46,959 nucleotides of DNA from an uncultured Alphaproteobacteria bacterium (GCA_902517315.1 CABYBP010000007.1:1-46959), one strand, 5' to 3'. Shown: positions 26,104-36,280, counted from the first letter of the stretch. Notes: generated by a model from the letters alone, not told the origin. A program made the numbers and translations.

Positions 26104-26499
26104 TTAGATCTTAGCTAATTGTAATTTTTCAAGCATTTCAATAGGCATTTTTACGATTTTACCATTATCATTAACAGGAGTAATCAAAATCTTCGAATCA
26201 GTTAATAAATCTTTTTCTCTAAATATAGACTGATGAAAAATTATTTTTACTTTTGATATTACATGAATTTTTGTTTCAACATTTAACATATCTTCAAAAT
26301 ATGCAGGTAATTTATAATCTATATCGATATGTTTAACTACAAAGTAAAAATTAAGTGATTGAAGCAAGTTTTGATGATTATAGCCTAATTTATATAAGAA
26401 TTCTGATCTACCCCTTTCTAAATATTTTAAATAATTTGAATGATAAACTCTGCCTGATGCGTCTGTGTCTTCATAGTAAACTTTAATTTTATAATTCAT
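26104..26499 (-). CDS. ybgC: YbgC-type hot-dog-fold acyl-CoA thioesterase
   Basis: A 131-residue hot-dog-fold enzyme. The N-terminus YKIKVYYEDTDASGRVYHSNYLKYLERGRSEFL, taken in short parts, shows the YbgC-type catalytic Asp (DTDASG) and the HxxYLxYxERxR pattern. It hydrolyses short-chain or hydroxy acyl-CoA in characterised relatives. Usually this gene opens the tol-pal cluster; here no tolQRAB-pal gene is adjacent, and it instead overlaps the end of an enolase-superfamily gene by 11 bp on the same strand. Confidence 0.85.
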   Translation of the reverse strand: MNYKIKVYYEDTDASGRVYHSNYLKYLERGRSEFLYKLGYNHQNLLQSLNFYFVVKHIDIDYKLPAYFEDMLNVETKIHVISKVKIIFHQSIFREKDLLTDSKILITPVNDNGKIVKMPIEMLEKLQLAKI

Positions 26500-27607
26500 A
26501 AAATTGATCTAGATAATTTTTTGACATTTCAGAAAGATCAAACCCGATACCTATTGATGAATTTAATAATAAAAAACCATCTTTTATTTTTACGGCAGGA
26601 TTCAGAATATCAGTTCTGAGTGCATTTTCGTTAATATCATATTCTAAACATCCACTTTGGTTAATTGCAGACATTAAATGTGCTGAAGTTATCAAACCTA
26701 CAGCACCACCTAAATAATGTAGATATAATTTATCAGTAACTATTTTATCTTTTAAACTTATTATCTGTGAAACACCTCCATACCTAGCAATATCAGGTTG
26801 TAGAAATTTAATTGAGGTATTATTTAGTTTAACAAAGTTGTTTAATTGAGTAATATTTTCACCAAAAGCCAAATTTTTATTATTGTTTATTAAGTTAATA
26901 ATTTCATTTAAAGAATTATCAGCACTAATTGGCTCTTCTAACCAATAATATCTGAACTCATTTAATGCTTTAATATTTGAGCTGACTTTATCTATTTTCC
27001 AAGCTTGATTTACATCAATCATATAGTCTTCAGTATCTTTTAAAATTTTTTCAATTGATACTAAACTTGAAATATCATCTTTTAAATCATATCCAATTTT
27101 AATTTTAAATTTTTTTATACCTAAATTTCTTGCCTCATTTATTCTTTCTTTGTGCTCGTCTCTATTAATACCACTGGCATAAACTTGAATCCTATCTGAT
27201 GAATTACTATTAATTAATTTATTTAAAGGTATTTTTTTATTTTTTGAAAATAAATCCCAACAAGCACAATCTATTCCTGAAATAATATTACTAAAAGCTC
27301 CATAATCACCACTTTGAATTTTTATTGAATTAAATTTTTCATAAAAAAAATTATAAGGATCACTTGGTTTTTCAAAATCAAAATTTTTAATTAAATTTGC
27401 AAAATAATCCTTAAATATTTCAAATCTATATCTACCAGCATGATTTGGGAAATTACACCATATTTCTCCAAATCCACTATTGTCATTTTGATCAATCAAT
27501 TCAATTATTAAAGATGATCTAAAAGTCATTCTACCAAATGATGATAAAACTGGATTTTTATTCTTATACTTAAATAAATGAATTTTGATCTTATTTATTT
27601 TAATCAT
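26489..27607 (-). CDS. enolase-superfamily enzyme of the mandelate racemase subgroup
   Basis: A 372-residue TIM-barrel enzyme that should abstract a proton alpha to a carboxylate. Active-site pattern: K168-x-K170 (FKIKIG), metal ligands Asp198 (MIDVN), Glu224 (WLEEP) and Glu250 (FGEN), and an Asp272/His297 pair (QPDIA, LHYLG) that fits the His-Asp dyad of the mandelate racemase subgroup, typically acid-sugar dehydratases or racemases. All are present, so it should be active. No signal peptide. It leads a two-gene unit with the YbgC thioesterase. The substrate is not identifiable from sequence; a link to the arabinoside genes 14 kb away is only a guess. Confidence 0.8.
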   Translation of the reverse strand: MIKINKIKIHLFKYKNKNPVLSSFGRMTFRSSLIIELIDQNDNSGFGEIWCNFPNHAGRYRFEIFKDYFANLIKNFDFEKPSDPYNFFYEKFNSIKIQSGDYGAFSNIISGIDCACWDLFSKNKKIPLNKLINSNSSDRIQVYASGINRDEHKERINEARNLGIKKFKIKIGYDLKDDISSLVSIEKILKDTEDYMIDVNQAWKIDKVSSNIKALNEFRYYWLEEPISADNSLNEIINLINNNKNLAFGENITQLNNFVKLNNTSIKFLQPDIARYGGVSQIISLKDKIVTDKLYLHYLGGAVGLITSAHLMSAINQSGCLEYDINENALRTDILNPAVKIKDGFLLLNSSIGIGFDLSEMSKNYLDQFYEL

Positions 27608-27660
27608 TAAATTAACAAACCATATATTGATTATCTTTTATCTACATAAACTATCAATAA

Positions 27661-27689
27661 TTGACATAATAAAAATCATAATTTTTAAA
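27661..27689 (+). promoter_or_regulatory. candidate promoter of the cysE operon
   Basis: A consensus TTGACA (27661-27666) is followed after 17 bases by TTTAAA (27684-27689), about 55 bases before the cysE start. It lies in the 137-bp gap between divergent genes. The -35 match is exact and the -10 is partial, so this is a moderate prediction. Confidence 0.45.
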
Positions 27690-27744
27690 GAGAAATCCTC
27701 GTTACATTGAAAAAAATGCAATAATCACTAAATAGCATTACGAA

Positions 27745-28320
27745 ATGACTGATTATTTAGACTCAATAATACAAAGAGATCCAGCTGCAAAAAGTAAGCT
27801 AAGTGTGGTACTTACGTACCCAGGAGTAAAGTCTGTTTTTTTTCATAGAATAGCAAATAATCTTTGGAATTTAAATCTTTACACTCTAGCAAGAATAGTT
27901 TCTCAATTTAGTCGTTTTTTAACAGGAATTGAAATTCATCCTGCAGCTAAAATAGGTAAAAACTTATTTATAGATCATGGTATGGGAACTGTAATTGGAG
28001 AAACTAGTGTAATTGGAGATAATGTTACTATGTACCATGGTGTTACACTTGGAGGAATTAGTCCGGCAGAAAATTCCAATGATCAAAGAGATACAAAAAG
28101 ACATCCAACAATTGAAGATAATGTAATTATAGGATGTGGGGCAAGTGTTCTTGGTCCAATTAATATTGGTAGTTGTGCAAGAGTTGGAGCTAATACAGTT
28201 GTATTAAAAGATGTTCCTTCGTATGCAACAATGGTAGGCAATCCAGTTAAAAATATTAATATTAATAAAGATACTTCATTTAATCCATATGGTGTAAGAG
28301 ATATTGATGTTAACAAATAA
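27745..28320 (+). CDS. cysE: serine O-acetyltransferase
   Basis: It acetylates L-serine with acetyl-CoA, the first step of cysteine synthesis. The 191-residue length matches the shorter (EpsC-like) form with a brief N-terminal helical part and a left-handed parallel beta-helix of hexapeptide repeats. [31 protein letters not shown] and [19 protein letters not shown], taken in short parts, contain the catalytic His residues and acetyl-CoA site. Its end overlaps the cysteine synthase gene, forming cysE-cysK-cystathionine enzyme, a clear sulfur amino acid operon. Confidence 0.92.
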   Translation: MTDYLDSIIQRDPAAKSKLSVVLTYPGVKSVFFHRIANNLWNLNLYTLARIVSQFSRFLTGIEIHPAAKIGKNLFIDHGMGTVIGETSVIGDNVTMYHGVTLGGISPAENSNDQRDTKRHPTIEDNVIIGCGASVLGPINIGSCARVGANTVVLKDVPSYATMVGNPVKNININKDTSFNPYGVRDIDVNK

Positions 28321-29305
28321 TGTTACTCAATTAATTGGTAACACTCCCTTAATAAAATTAAAATACCCCTCAGAGATTTCAGGTTGTGAGATATACGGTA
28401 AAGCTGAATTTATGAATCCAGCTGGTTCAGTGAAAGATAGGACTGCACTTGGTATTATCGAGGATGCAGAAGAAAAAAAATTATTGGAACCGGGTGGAAC
28501 AGTTGTTGAAGGGACTTTTGGAAACACAGGGATAGGTTTAGCGTTAGTATGTAATGCAAAAAATTATAATCTAGAAATTGTAATGCCCAACATAACAGTA
28601 CAATCTAAAAGGGATATACTAAAAAATATGGGAGCAAAACTTCATTTAGTTGAGGCAAAACCATATTCTGATCCTGGTAACTATCAAAAAGTCTCACAGC
28701 AATTAGCTAAAGATATTGAAAAGCAAACAGGTAAGAAAACTTTTTGGGCTGGTCAATTTGAAAATTTGGCAAACTACAAATTTCATGAAAAAACAACATC
28801 CGCAGAAATTTTTAAACAAACAGAGGGTAAAATAGATGGTTTCACATGTGCAATTGGAACTGGCGGAACTTTAACTGGTGTTAGTGTTGGGCTAAAATCA
28901 AAAAATAAAGAAATTATTATCGCTTGTACAGACTCACAAGGATCATCAATGTTTAATTATTTTACTAATGGTAAGCCAGAAAAAAAAGGTGAAGAATCTA
29001 TAACAGAAGGTATCGGACAGGCTAGAGTAACAAAAAATTTAGAAAATTGTAATGTAGACCAATCATTTTTTGTTTCTGATCAAGAATGTATGGAAATGCT
29101 ATTTAAAATTATGAAAACAGATGGATTATTTCTAGGATTAAGTTCTGGGGTAAATATATGTGGTGCAGTAAAACTGGCAAAATCAATGGGTGCAGGTAAA
29201 AAAATTGTAACAATACTTTGTGATGATGCAAATAAATATTATGATAAAATGTTTAATAAAGAATACTTATTATCCAGAAATTTACCTTATGCTGATTGGA
29301 TGTAA
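28307..29305 (+). CDS. cysK: cysteine synthase (O-acetylserine sulfhydrylase), CysK family
   Basis: A fold-type II PLP enzyme that replaces the acetyl group of O-acetylserine with sulfide. The PLP lysine is in [11 protein letters not shown], and the phosphate-binding loop is GTGGTLTG. The substrate-carboxylate loop reads [11 protein letters not shown], with Phe where most family members have Ser or Ala, a small but notable change. The ATG at 28307 is used; a TTG directly before it is less likely. The gene overlaps cysE by 14 bp and is followed by a cystathionine enzyme. A cystathionine beta-synthase role, sharing this fold, is the alternative. Confidence 0.85.
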   Translation: MLTNNVTQLIGNTPLIKLKYPSEISGCEIYGKAEFMNPAGSVKDRTALGIIEDAEEKKLLEPGGTVVEGTFGNTGIGLALVCNAKNYNLEIVMPNITVQSKRDILKNMGAKLHLVEAKPYSDPGNYQKVSQQLAKDIEKQTGKKTFWAGQFENLANYKFHEKTTSAEIFKQTEGKIDGFTCAIGTGGTLTGVSVGLKSKNKEIIIACTDSQGSSMFNYFTNGKPEKKGEESITEGIGQARVTKNLENCNVDQSFFVSDQECMEMLFKIMKTDGLFLGLSSGVNICGAVKLAKSMGAGKKIVTILCDDANKYYDKMFNKEYLLSRNLPYADWM

Positions 29306-29307
29306 TT

Positions 29308-30468
29308 ATGAATAGTAAAGATAAAAAGTTTAATTCTAAAGTAATTCATTCAGGTCATGGCGCTGATGAAACTACTGGTGCAGTAATGCCCCCTATTCAT
29401 CTTTCATCGACTTTCAAGCAAAATTCTCCTGGTGACTTTACTTATGAATATGCAAGAACAGGAAATCCAACAAGAGATATATTAGAAAAGTTATTAATTG
29501 AATTAGAGAATGGTAAATTTGCGTATGCTTTTAGCTCAGGTATGGCTGCAATTTCTGCTTTATCAGATGCTTTAGGTAAAAATTATTCTATTATTTGTAG
29601 CGATGATGTTTATGGCGGCACAAGAAGAATATTTGATAAAATTAAAACAGTAAATCAAGATGTAGAAGTAACATATGCAGATCTTAGTAAAGAAAATAAT
29701 TGGCAAGGTCATCTAAAAGAAAATACGAAAATGATTTGGGTTGAGACACCTTCTAACCCATTACTAAAAATTATAGATATAAAAAAAATTAGAGAAAGCT
29801 TAAAAGATGATAATATCATTATAGTATGTGATAATACTTTCGCATCACCTTATAATCAACAACCGTTAAATTCTGGAACCGATGTTGTTATACATTCGTC
29901 AACTAAATATCTTGGTGGGCATTCTGATATAATTGGAGGTGCATTAATTATAAATGATAATAAAATTTTAGCTGATAAAATTAAATACATTCAAAATGCA
30001 GTTGGTGCTGTTCCTAGCCCCTTTGATTGTTATTTACTTATTCGATCAATTAAGACACTTGCTGTAAGAATGGAGAGGCACAATAATAATGCCTTAGAAA
30101 TTGCTAATTATTTATTAAAACATCCTAAAATTAAAAACGTTTTTTATCCTGGTTTAGAAAATAACCCAAGTTATGAAATTGCAAAAAAACAAATGAGTGG
30201 ATTTGGAGGAATATTATCTATTGAATTAATGGGTGATATTAATTCAGCAAAAAAATTTCTTGAAACAATTCAAATATTTACACTAGCAGAAAGTTTGGGC
30301 GGAGTTGAAAGTTTAATTGAGCATCCAGCTATAATGACACATGCATCTATTGATAAAAAAATTAGAGATGAATTAGGAATTTCTGATACCCTAATCAGAC
30401 TTTCAATTGGTATTGAAGATATTTCAGACTTAAAGAAGTCTTTAGATGATGCTCTAAAAAATATTTAA
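29308..30468 (+). CDS. cystathionine gamma-synthase/gamma-lyase-family PLP enzyme
   Basis: A fold-type I PLP enzyme of the Cys/Met metabolism family, 386 residues from the ATG at 29308 (an in-frame TTG at 29296 lies inside the previous gene). Markers are VIHSGHGADETTGAVMPPIHLSSTF in parts, YEYARTGNPTR, FSSGMAAISAL, CDNTFASPY, the PLP lysine in HSSTKYLGGHSD, and LAESLGGVESLIEHPA. Synthase (toward methionine) and lyase (toward cysteine) cannot be separated reliably by eye. Co-transcription with cysE and cysK allows either. Its stop overlaps the convergent MazG-like gene in a shared TTAA. Confidence 0.85.
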   Translation: MNSKDKKFNSKVIHSGHGADETTGAVMPPIHLSSTFKQNSPGDFTYEYARTGNPTRDILEKLLIELENGKFAYAFSSGMAAISALSDALGKNYSIICSDDVYGGTRRIFDKIKTVNQDVEVTYADLSKENNWQGHLKENTKMIWVETPSNPLLKIIDIKKIRESLKDDNIIIVCDNTFASPYNQQPLNSGTDVVIHSSTKYLGGHSDIIGGALIINDNKILADKIKYIQNAVGAVPSPFDCYLLIRSIKTLAVRMERHNNNALEIANYLLKHPKIKNVFYPGLENNPSYEIAKKQMSGFGGILSIELMGDINSAKKFLETIQIFTLAESLGGVESLIEHPAIMTHASIDKKIRDELGISDTLIRLSIGIEDISDLKKSLDDALKNI

Positions 30469-30833
30469 ATTATTTTTTTCAAATCTGGAGGTGAATAATT
30501 AGGACCCTTCATCACTTTACCAAATTCATTATAAATTGGCTTACCTTCATCTGAAAGTTTACTCATATTACTACGATGAACTTCGTTAAAACATTTATCT
30601 AGATCTATGCCAAAAGCAGCACCGGCACCATAAGTTACAACTAAAATATCAGTTAATGCATCAGCAACTTCCACTATATCATTATCATTGATTGCATCTT
30701 TTAATTCATTAAATTCTTCATCAATCAATTTTTTTCTTAATTCTACAATTTTATTTTTTGGAAATTCAGCACTTGTTTTTACTTCTTGACCAAAAGTTGT
30801 CATGAATTCTTTTACTTTTTCAAAATTTGTCAT
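30465..30833 (-). CDS. MazG-like all-alpha NTP pyrophosphohydrolase
   Basis: A 122-residue helical protein with the metal-binding pattern of the all-alpha NTP-PPase superfamily: EEFNEL followed by VEVADALTDILVV, that is E-E-x-x-E and E-x-x-D on two helices. Relatives hydrolyse non-canonical NTPs or phosphoribosyl-ATP; a house-cleaning role is most likely. A C-terminal stretch (NMSKLSDEGKPIYNEFGKVMKGPNY in parts) is shared with phosphoribosyl-ATP pyrophosphatase-like relatives. It starts 18 bp after rseP on the same strand, possibly at the end of the glycine-cleavage transcript. Confidence 0.8.
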   Translation of the reverse strand: MTNFEKVKEFMTTFGQEVKTSAEFPKNKIVELRKKLIDEEFNELKDAINDNDIVEVADALTDILVVTYGAGAAFGIDLDKCFNEVHRSNMSKLSDEGKPIYNEFGKVMKGPNYSPPDLKKII

Positions 30834-30851
30834 TTTATCTCCCTCTAATTA

Positions 30852-31880
30852 TTATTTATAAAAAATATCGTTGTAAGTCACAACTATAAAGAGAAAAGAT
30901 ATTATTGTTATCCCCACAGCCAAATAAACTCTTGTAATAAATTCAGGAAGAGAGTTTGAAAAAATTCTTCTAATAATAAAATACATTATATGACCTCCAT
31001 CTAAAAGAGGAATAGGAAGCAAATTAAATAATCCTACAAACAAAGAAATAATAATAAATAAAAATAGAACTCCCCTTATTTGATCTAGCATCATTTGATC
31101 TGCATTTTTAACGATTCCTATTGGTCCAGCTAACTGATCTCCTAATGTATTTTCTTTATAAGATTGTTGAAGAAATGCAAAAGAAGCAGCATAATATGTA
31201 GGTATAAATATGGAAGAGTTTTTAATTGAATCAATTAAATTATACTTATCAATAATAGGATTTTGAGGTGAAGATATTCCGATAATGTACCTATTTAATT
31301 CTTCATTAAATTTTAGGTCAAAATTTTTTTCAATTATCTGATTATTTCTTTCTATTAAAATATTTATACTTTGGTCATTTGCAATCGCTTTTCGGATATC
31401 AGAAAACTCTTCAATAATAATATTATTTATTTCAAGTATTCTATCCCCTTCTCTAAGATCATTTTCAAAAGCTGATGAATTTTCACTAACCGATCCAATA
31501 ATCGGTATTAAGCTAACAATTCCAAAAAAGAAAAATATGCAGAAAAGAGCTAACCACGCGCTAAGAATATTAAAAATACTTCCTGCTAAAAGTACTAATA
31601 TTTTTTGAAAAAGTGTGAGGGATTGAAAGGATCCCTCCTCATCATTAGAGTTTGGAGAAAATATATTATCAAGTCCCTTGATTTTTACATATCCACCCAA
31701 AGGAATGGGAGATAATTTCCATGTAGTGCCATTTTTATCTGTAAATTTTAAAAGTGGCTTACCAAATCCAATTGAGAAATCAGTGACTTCAGCTTTAAAC
31801 AATCTCGCAACTATGTAATGACCGTACTCATGTATTGCGACCAATACTAAAAAAACTAAAATTAGATTAATATAAATCAT
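30852..31880 (-). CDS. rseP: RseP-type site-2 intramembrane metalloprotease
   Basis: An M50 protease that cuts membrane-spanning anti-sigma factors or remnant signal peptides inside the inner membrane. The zinc motif HEYGH sits in the first helix (about 18-22), followed by the FSIGFGKPL and GGYVKIKG parts. A single PDZ domain is at about 125-205 (SVSENSSAFENDLREGDRI in parts), and LLPIPLLDGGH holds the third zinc ligand. At 342 residues it is shorter than E. coli RseP (about 450), which has two PDZ domains. It is not beside dxr and bamA as is usual, but 43 bp after gcvP. Confidence 0.85.
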   Translation of the reverse strand: MIYINLILVFLVLVAIHEYGHYIVARLFKAEVTDFSIGFGKPLLKFTDKNGTTWKLSPIPLGGYVKIKGLDNIFSPNSNDEEGSFQSLTLFQKILVLLAGSIFNILSAWLALFCIFFFFGIVSLIPIIGSVSENSSAFENDLREGDRILEINNIIIEEFSDIRKAIANDQSINILIERNNQIIEKNFDLKFNEELNRYIIGISSPQNPIIDKYNLIDSIKNSSIFIPTYYAASFAFLQQSYKENTLGDQLAGPIGIVKNADQMMLDQIRGVLFLFIIISLFVGLFNLLPIPLLDGGHIMYFIIRRIFSNSLPEFITRVYLAVGITIISFLFIVVTYNDIFYK

Positions 31881-31923
31881 ACTTATTATTAAATTAATAT
31901 TTTAAATTATTGATAAATAATAA

Positions 31924-34776
31924 TTATCCTGTTTTTACCTCTTCATATTCATCAATTGGAGGACAAACACAAAATAAATTTCTATCTCCATATACATTAT
32001 CAATTCTACTGACTGGACTCCAGTATTTATTATTTATTAAATAAGCATGTGGGTAAGCAGCTTCTTTACGTGAATATTTGTGATCCCAATTGTCAGAAGA
32101 TACTTCTTCAATTGTATGTGGGGCATTTTTTATAGGATTGTCTACTTTGTCAAATTTACCATATCTAATCATAGTGATTTCATTGTAAATAGAAATCATT
32201 GCTTCGCAAAATCTATCTAGCTCCTCTTTTGATTCACTTTCCGTAGGCTCAATCATAAGAGTACCAGGAACAGGAAAGGACATCGTAGGAGCATGAAATC
32301 CATAATCGATTAATCTTTTAGCAATATCTTCGTCTGAAATATTTAATTCTTGTTTAAATGGCCTGATATCAATAATAAATTCGTGTGCTACCATATTATT
32401 CTTACCAGTATATAAAATAGGGTAATAATTTTTTAATCTTTCTTTAATATAATTAGCATTTAAAATTGCTACTTGAGTTGCTAATTTTAATCCATCGTCA
32501 CCCATCATAGAAATATAAGAATATGAAATGGGTAAAATAGATGCACTACCCCAAGGAGCTGCTGAAACTGCCTCTTGAGTAGTTATACCAATTTCATTTT
32601 TAAACATAGGATGTCCAGGAGCAAAATCTGCTAAATGTTTTTTTAATCCTATAGCTCCAACTCCAGGTCCACCTCCTCCATGAGGTATACAAAATGTTTT
32701 ATGCAGATTCATATGACATACATCAGGTCCAAATTTACCTGGTTTAGCTACACCAACCATTGCATTATAATTAGCGCCATCTAAATACACTTGTCCTCCA
32801 GCATCATGAATTTTTTTACAAATCTCAACAATACTCTCTTCAAATACACCATGTGTTGATGGATATGTAATCATTAAAGCAGATAATTTATCTCCTGCTT
32901 CTTCAATTTTTTTATCTAAGTGAATTAAGTCTACGTTACCTTTATCATCACAGTTTACTATTAAAATATCCATACCGCACATCTGTGCACTGGCCGGATT
33001 GGTTCCATGTGCACTTTTTGGAATTATACAAATATTTCTTTTAGTATCTGAATTTGTTTCATGATATTTTTGAATAGCTAACAAACCAGCAAACTCACCC
33101 TGTGCTCCTGCATTAGGTTGAAGTGAAACTGTATCAAAACCAGTAATATCTTTTAACATCAATATCAATTCACTCATCATTTCGTTATATCCCTCACGCT
33201 GATGAGGTTCTAAGAATGGATGTGCATTTGAAAAACCTGGTAAAGTAATTGGGAGCATTTCAGATGCCGCATTTAATTTCATAGTACAAGATCCAAGAGG
33301 TATCATTGATCTATTTAAAGCAACGTCTTTGTTTTCTAGTTTTTTTAAATATCTCATCATTTCTGTTTCAGAATGATAGATATTAAATACCGGATGAGTT
33401 AAGATATTATCTTGTCTTTCTAAATCACTTTTGAAAATTGAATTTTCAATTTTACCTTCGATCTCTTCAGCATATATTTCAATATTATTTTCATTAAAAA
33501 ATTTAATTAAATTATCTACATCTTGTAGTGATGTAGTTTCATCTAATGAAATTGAAAAATGATCGTCATTTACAAATCTAAAATTTATACCATTTTCTAT
33601 AGATTTATTTACCCAGTATTTAGATTTTGAATTTTTTACTAATAAGGTATCAAAATAATTTTTAGATTTTACTTCAAAATTTAATATCTCTAATGATTTT
33701 TTTAGATATCGAGATTTATAGTGAATGTCTTCTGCAATATTTTTTAATCTAGTTGGACCATGATATATTGCATATGAAGCTGATATAATTGCTAATAAGG
33801 CCTGTGCAGTACATATATTACTTGTAGCTTTTTCCCTTCTAATATGTTGCTCGCGCGTTTGAAGAGCCATTCTGTAAGATCTTTTATTAGTACGATCAAC
33901 TGACACGCCAATTAGTCTTCCAGGTATCATTCTTTTGTATTCATCTAGTGTTGCAAAATATGCTGCGTGAGGTCCCCCTAGACCCATTGGAACACCAAAC
34001 CTTTGTGTACTCCCAACAACTATATCAGCTCCAAAATCTTTTGGTGATTTCATAATTACCAAACTCATTATATCAGCTGCTATGATTGATAACGCATCGT
34101 GAGATTTATTTATATTTATTAAATCTTTGAGATTTGCAATTTCACCGTATGTATCTGGATTTTGAATTAAACAACCAAAAGTATTATTATCTGGATTATC
34201 AAATATAATTTTTATACCTAGAGGCTTAGCTCTTGTTTTTAAGACGGATAGTGTTTGTGGATGGCATTTATTTTGAACACAAAAAGTAAACTTTGCACTT
34301 TTTTTAATTTTAAAAGCCATCATCATAGCCTCAGCTGCAGCAGTGCTTTCATCAAGTAAAGATGCATTTGCAATATCCATTCCTGTCAAATCAATTATCA
34401 TTTGTTGAAAATTCATTAACATTTCCAACCTGCCCTGACTTACTTCTGGTTGATAAGGTGTGTAAGCAGTATACCATCCTGGATTTTCAAAAATATTTCT
34501 TAAAATAACGCTAGGTGTAATAGTATTATAATAACCCATTCCAATATATGTTTTTTTGAAATTATTTTTTAAAGATAAAAGTTGAGTATTAATTTTATTA
34601 AACTCCTCAGACATACCAGGTCTAAATTTAGGTTTATCTTTAAAAATGATATGATTAGGTACTGTTTTTTTAATTAATTCATCTAATGAAGAGCAATTTA
34701 TTAATTTGAGCATTTCTCCAATATCCTCATTTCTAGGTCCTATATGTCTGCTAACAAATTTATCTATTGCAATCAT
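31924..34776 (-). CDS. gcvP: glycine dehydrogenase (decarboxylating), glycine cleavage P protein
   Basis: The PLP-dependent P protein removes CO2 from glycine and passes the aminomethyl group to lipoyl-GcvH. At 950 residues it is the single-chain form (both halves fused). Visible are RHIGPR near the N-terminus, YTPYQPEVSQGRLE, the ALQTREQHIRREKATSNICTAQ block in parts, SCTMKLNA, CGMDI, DGANYNAMVG, and the PLP lysine region HMNLHKTFCIPHGGGGPG. Its ATG directly follows the gcvH stop, indicating coupled translation. Expression should depend on the glycine riboswitch upstream of gcvT. Confidence 0.95.
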   Translation of the reverse strand: MIAIDKFVSRHIGPRNEDIGEMLKLINCSSLDELIKKTVPNHIIFKDKPKFRPGMSEEFNKINTQLLSLKNNFKKTYIGMGYYNTITPSVILRNIFENPGWYTAYTPYQPEVSQGRLEMLMNFQQMIIDLTGMDIANASLLDESTAAAEAMMMAFKIKKSAKFTFCVQNKCHPQTLSVLKTRAKPLGIKIIFDNPDNNTFGCLIQNPDTYGEIANLKDLININKSHDALSIIAADIMSLVIMKSPKDFGADIVVGSTQRFGVPMGLGGPHAAYFATLDEYKRMIPGRLIGVSVDRTNKRSYRMALQTREQHIRREKATSNICTAQALLAIISASYAIYHGPTRLKNIAEDIHYKSRYLKKSLEILNFEVKSKNYFDTLLVKNSKSKYWVNKSIENGINFRFVNDDHFSISLDETTSLQDVDNLIKFFNENNIEIYAEEIEGKIENSIFKSDLERQDNILTHPVFNIYHSETEMMRYLKKLENKDVALNRSMIPLGSCTMKLNAASEMLPITLPGFSNAHPFLEPHQREGYNEMMSELILMLKDITGFDTVSLQPNAGAQGEFAGLLAIQKYHETNSDTKRNICIIPKSAHGTNPASAQMCGMDILIVNCDDKGNVDLIHLDKKIEEAGDKLSALMITYPSTHGVFEESIVEICKKIHDAGGQVYLDGANYNAMVGVAKPGKFGPDVCHMNLHKTFCIPHGGGGPGVGAIGLKKHLADFAPGHPMFKNEIGITTQEAVSAAPWGSASILPISYSYISMMGDDGLKLATQVAILNANYIKERLKNYYPILYTGKNNMVAHEFIIDIRPFKQELNISDEDIAKRLIDYGFHAPTMSFPVPGTLMIEPTESESKEELDRFCEAMISIYNEITMIRYGKFDKVDNPIKNAPHTIEEVSSDNWDHKYSRKEAAYPHAYLINNKYWSPVSRIDNVYGDRNLFCVCPPIDEYEEVKTG

Positions 34777-35148
34777 CTATTGTTCCAAAAATTGTTTATA
34801 CTCATCTTCTGACATAAGATCAGAATATTGACTTGAATCAGAAATTTTCATTTTAAAAATCCATCCCTTATTTTCCGCATCTTGATTAATAATAGCAGCA
34901 TCATTTTCTAGATTATTATTAACTTCAATTATTTCACCATCTATTGGAGCATAAATATCTGAAGCCGCTTTTACTGATTCAACGACACATATTTCATCTT
35001 TTGCTTTTACCAAATTTCCAACTGATGGTAATTCAATAAATACTATATCTCCAAGAGATTCTTGAGCATGATTGCTAATACCAATTGTAGCAATTTCATT
35101 TTCAATTGAAATCCATTCATGATCTTTTGTATATTTTTTTTCACTCAT
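34777..35148 (-). CDS. gcvH: glycine cleavage H protein (lipoyl carrier)
   Basis: The small lipoyl carrier of the glycine cleavage system, 123 residues. The lipoylated lysine is in VESVKAASDIYAP. The ATG at 35148 is preferred over one 12 bases upstream because GGGAG lies 5 bases before it (35154-35158), and the resulting start MSEKKYTKDHEWI is family-like. The ATG overlaps the gcvT stop (ATGAGTGA), so T and H are translationally coupled, and the P gene follows with no gap. Lipoylation requires enzymes not in this window. Confidence 0.93.
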   Translation of the reverse strand: MSEKKYTKDHEWISIENEIATIGISNHAQESLGDIVFIELPSVGNLVKAKDEICVVESVKAASDIYAPIDGEIIEVNNNLENDAAIINQDAENKGWIFKMKISDSSQYSDLMSEDEYKQFLEQ

Positions 35149-36265
35149 ATGTGCTCCCATTTTTTTTATAATTTTTTTTTACAAAAGGTAGATTAGTAAT
35201 TTTTACTAATTCTAATTTTTTTCTAATTTCACAAAAAATTGGATTATCAATATTATATTCAGATTTTATATAACCAATAGCAATAGATTTATTTAGATTA
35301 GGAGAAAAACATCCACTAGTAATTTTACCAATTTCATTATTATTATTATCGAATAATGTCATTCCATCTCTTAGCATTGATTTACTTGTAGAAATTAAAC
35401 CTATTTTTTTATTAGATAATTTATTTTTTAATTGTTCAGATAAAACTTTATTTCCATTTAAATTTTTATCTTCTAATCTTTCTTTATCTAAAGCCCATGA
35501 TAAACCAGCTTCAATTGGCGTAATATTTTCATTTAATTCATGACCATATAAACTTAATCCAGCCTCGAGTCTTAATGAATCTCTAGAGCCTAAACCACAA
35601 AGCATTGTATTTTTATTTTTAAGTAAATCAGTAATTAAATTTTCTGCACTTTCGTTTGGGATAGAAAGTTCAAAACCATCTTCACCAGTATAACCTGATC
35701 TACTTAATATTATTTCATTATTATTATATTTACTTATTAAAATATCAAAAAAATTCATATTATTTGGAATATCAATAATATTTTTTAAAACATTAATAGA
35801 GTCAGGACCTTGTATTGCGAATAAACATTTTTTATTATAAATTTTTTCTGCGTTCGGAGCACAAGAAAAAAAAATTTCTTCATCTTCTTTTTTTCGAGAT
35901 GCATTATAAACAATATATAAATATGACTTATCTTTAATATCAATATTTGAAATAATTAGATCATCAATAACACCGCCATCTTTATTGAGCAAAAATGAAT
36001 AATGCGATCTATTTTTAATTAATTTTTTTAATTGTAATGGAATATATTTTTCTAACTCATGTAAATAAGATTCATTATTTTCAATTAAAATTTGCCCCAT
36101 ATGACTAACATCAAAAATACCAGAATGATTTCTAACATTTTTATGTTCATTAATTATTCCAGTTTTATAATTAATAGGCATATTAAAACCTGCAAATGGC
36201 AATATCTTTGCACCATTATTTTGATGAAAATTTTTCAGCAGAATGTCTATTGGTAACTGGTTCAA
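35141..36265 (-). CDS. gcvT: glycine cleavage T protein (aminomethyltransferase), TTG start
   Basis: It transfers the methylene group from aminomethyl-lipoyl GcvH to tetrahydrofolate, releasing ammonia. Characteristic parts are GAKILPFAGFNMPI, HSGIFDVSHMGQI, FAIQGPDS, LSRSGYTGEDGFELS, LCGLGSRDSLRLEAGL and PIEAGLSWALDKER. Length 374 is normal. The start is a TTG at 36265, well supported by GGAG seven bases upstream (36273-36276), and no in-frame ATG gives a better N-terminus. The ribosome site lies right next to the 3' end of a tandem glycine riboswitch, suggesting control at translation initiation. Confidence 0.93.
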   Translation of the reverse strand: MNQLPIDILLKNFHQNNGAKILPFAGFNMPINYKTGIINEHKNVRNHSGIFDVSHMGQILIENNESYLHELEKYIPLQLKKLIKNRSHYSFLLNKDGGVIDDLIISNIDIKDKSYLYIVYNASRKKEDEEIFFSCAPNAEKIYNKKCLFAIQGPDSINVLKNIIDIPNNMNFFDILISKYNNNEIILSRSGYTGEDGFELSIPNESAENLITDLLKNKNTMLCGLGSRDSLRLEAGLSLYGHELNENITPIEAGLSWALDKERLEDKNLNGNKVLSEQLKNKLSNKKIGLISTSKSMLRDGMTLFDNNNNEIGKITSGCFSPNLNKSIAIGYIKSEYNIDNPIFCEIRKKLELVKITNLPFVKKNYKKNGSTYE

Positions 36266-36280
36266 ATAAATTCTCCAAGC

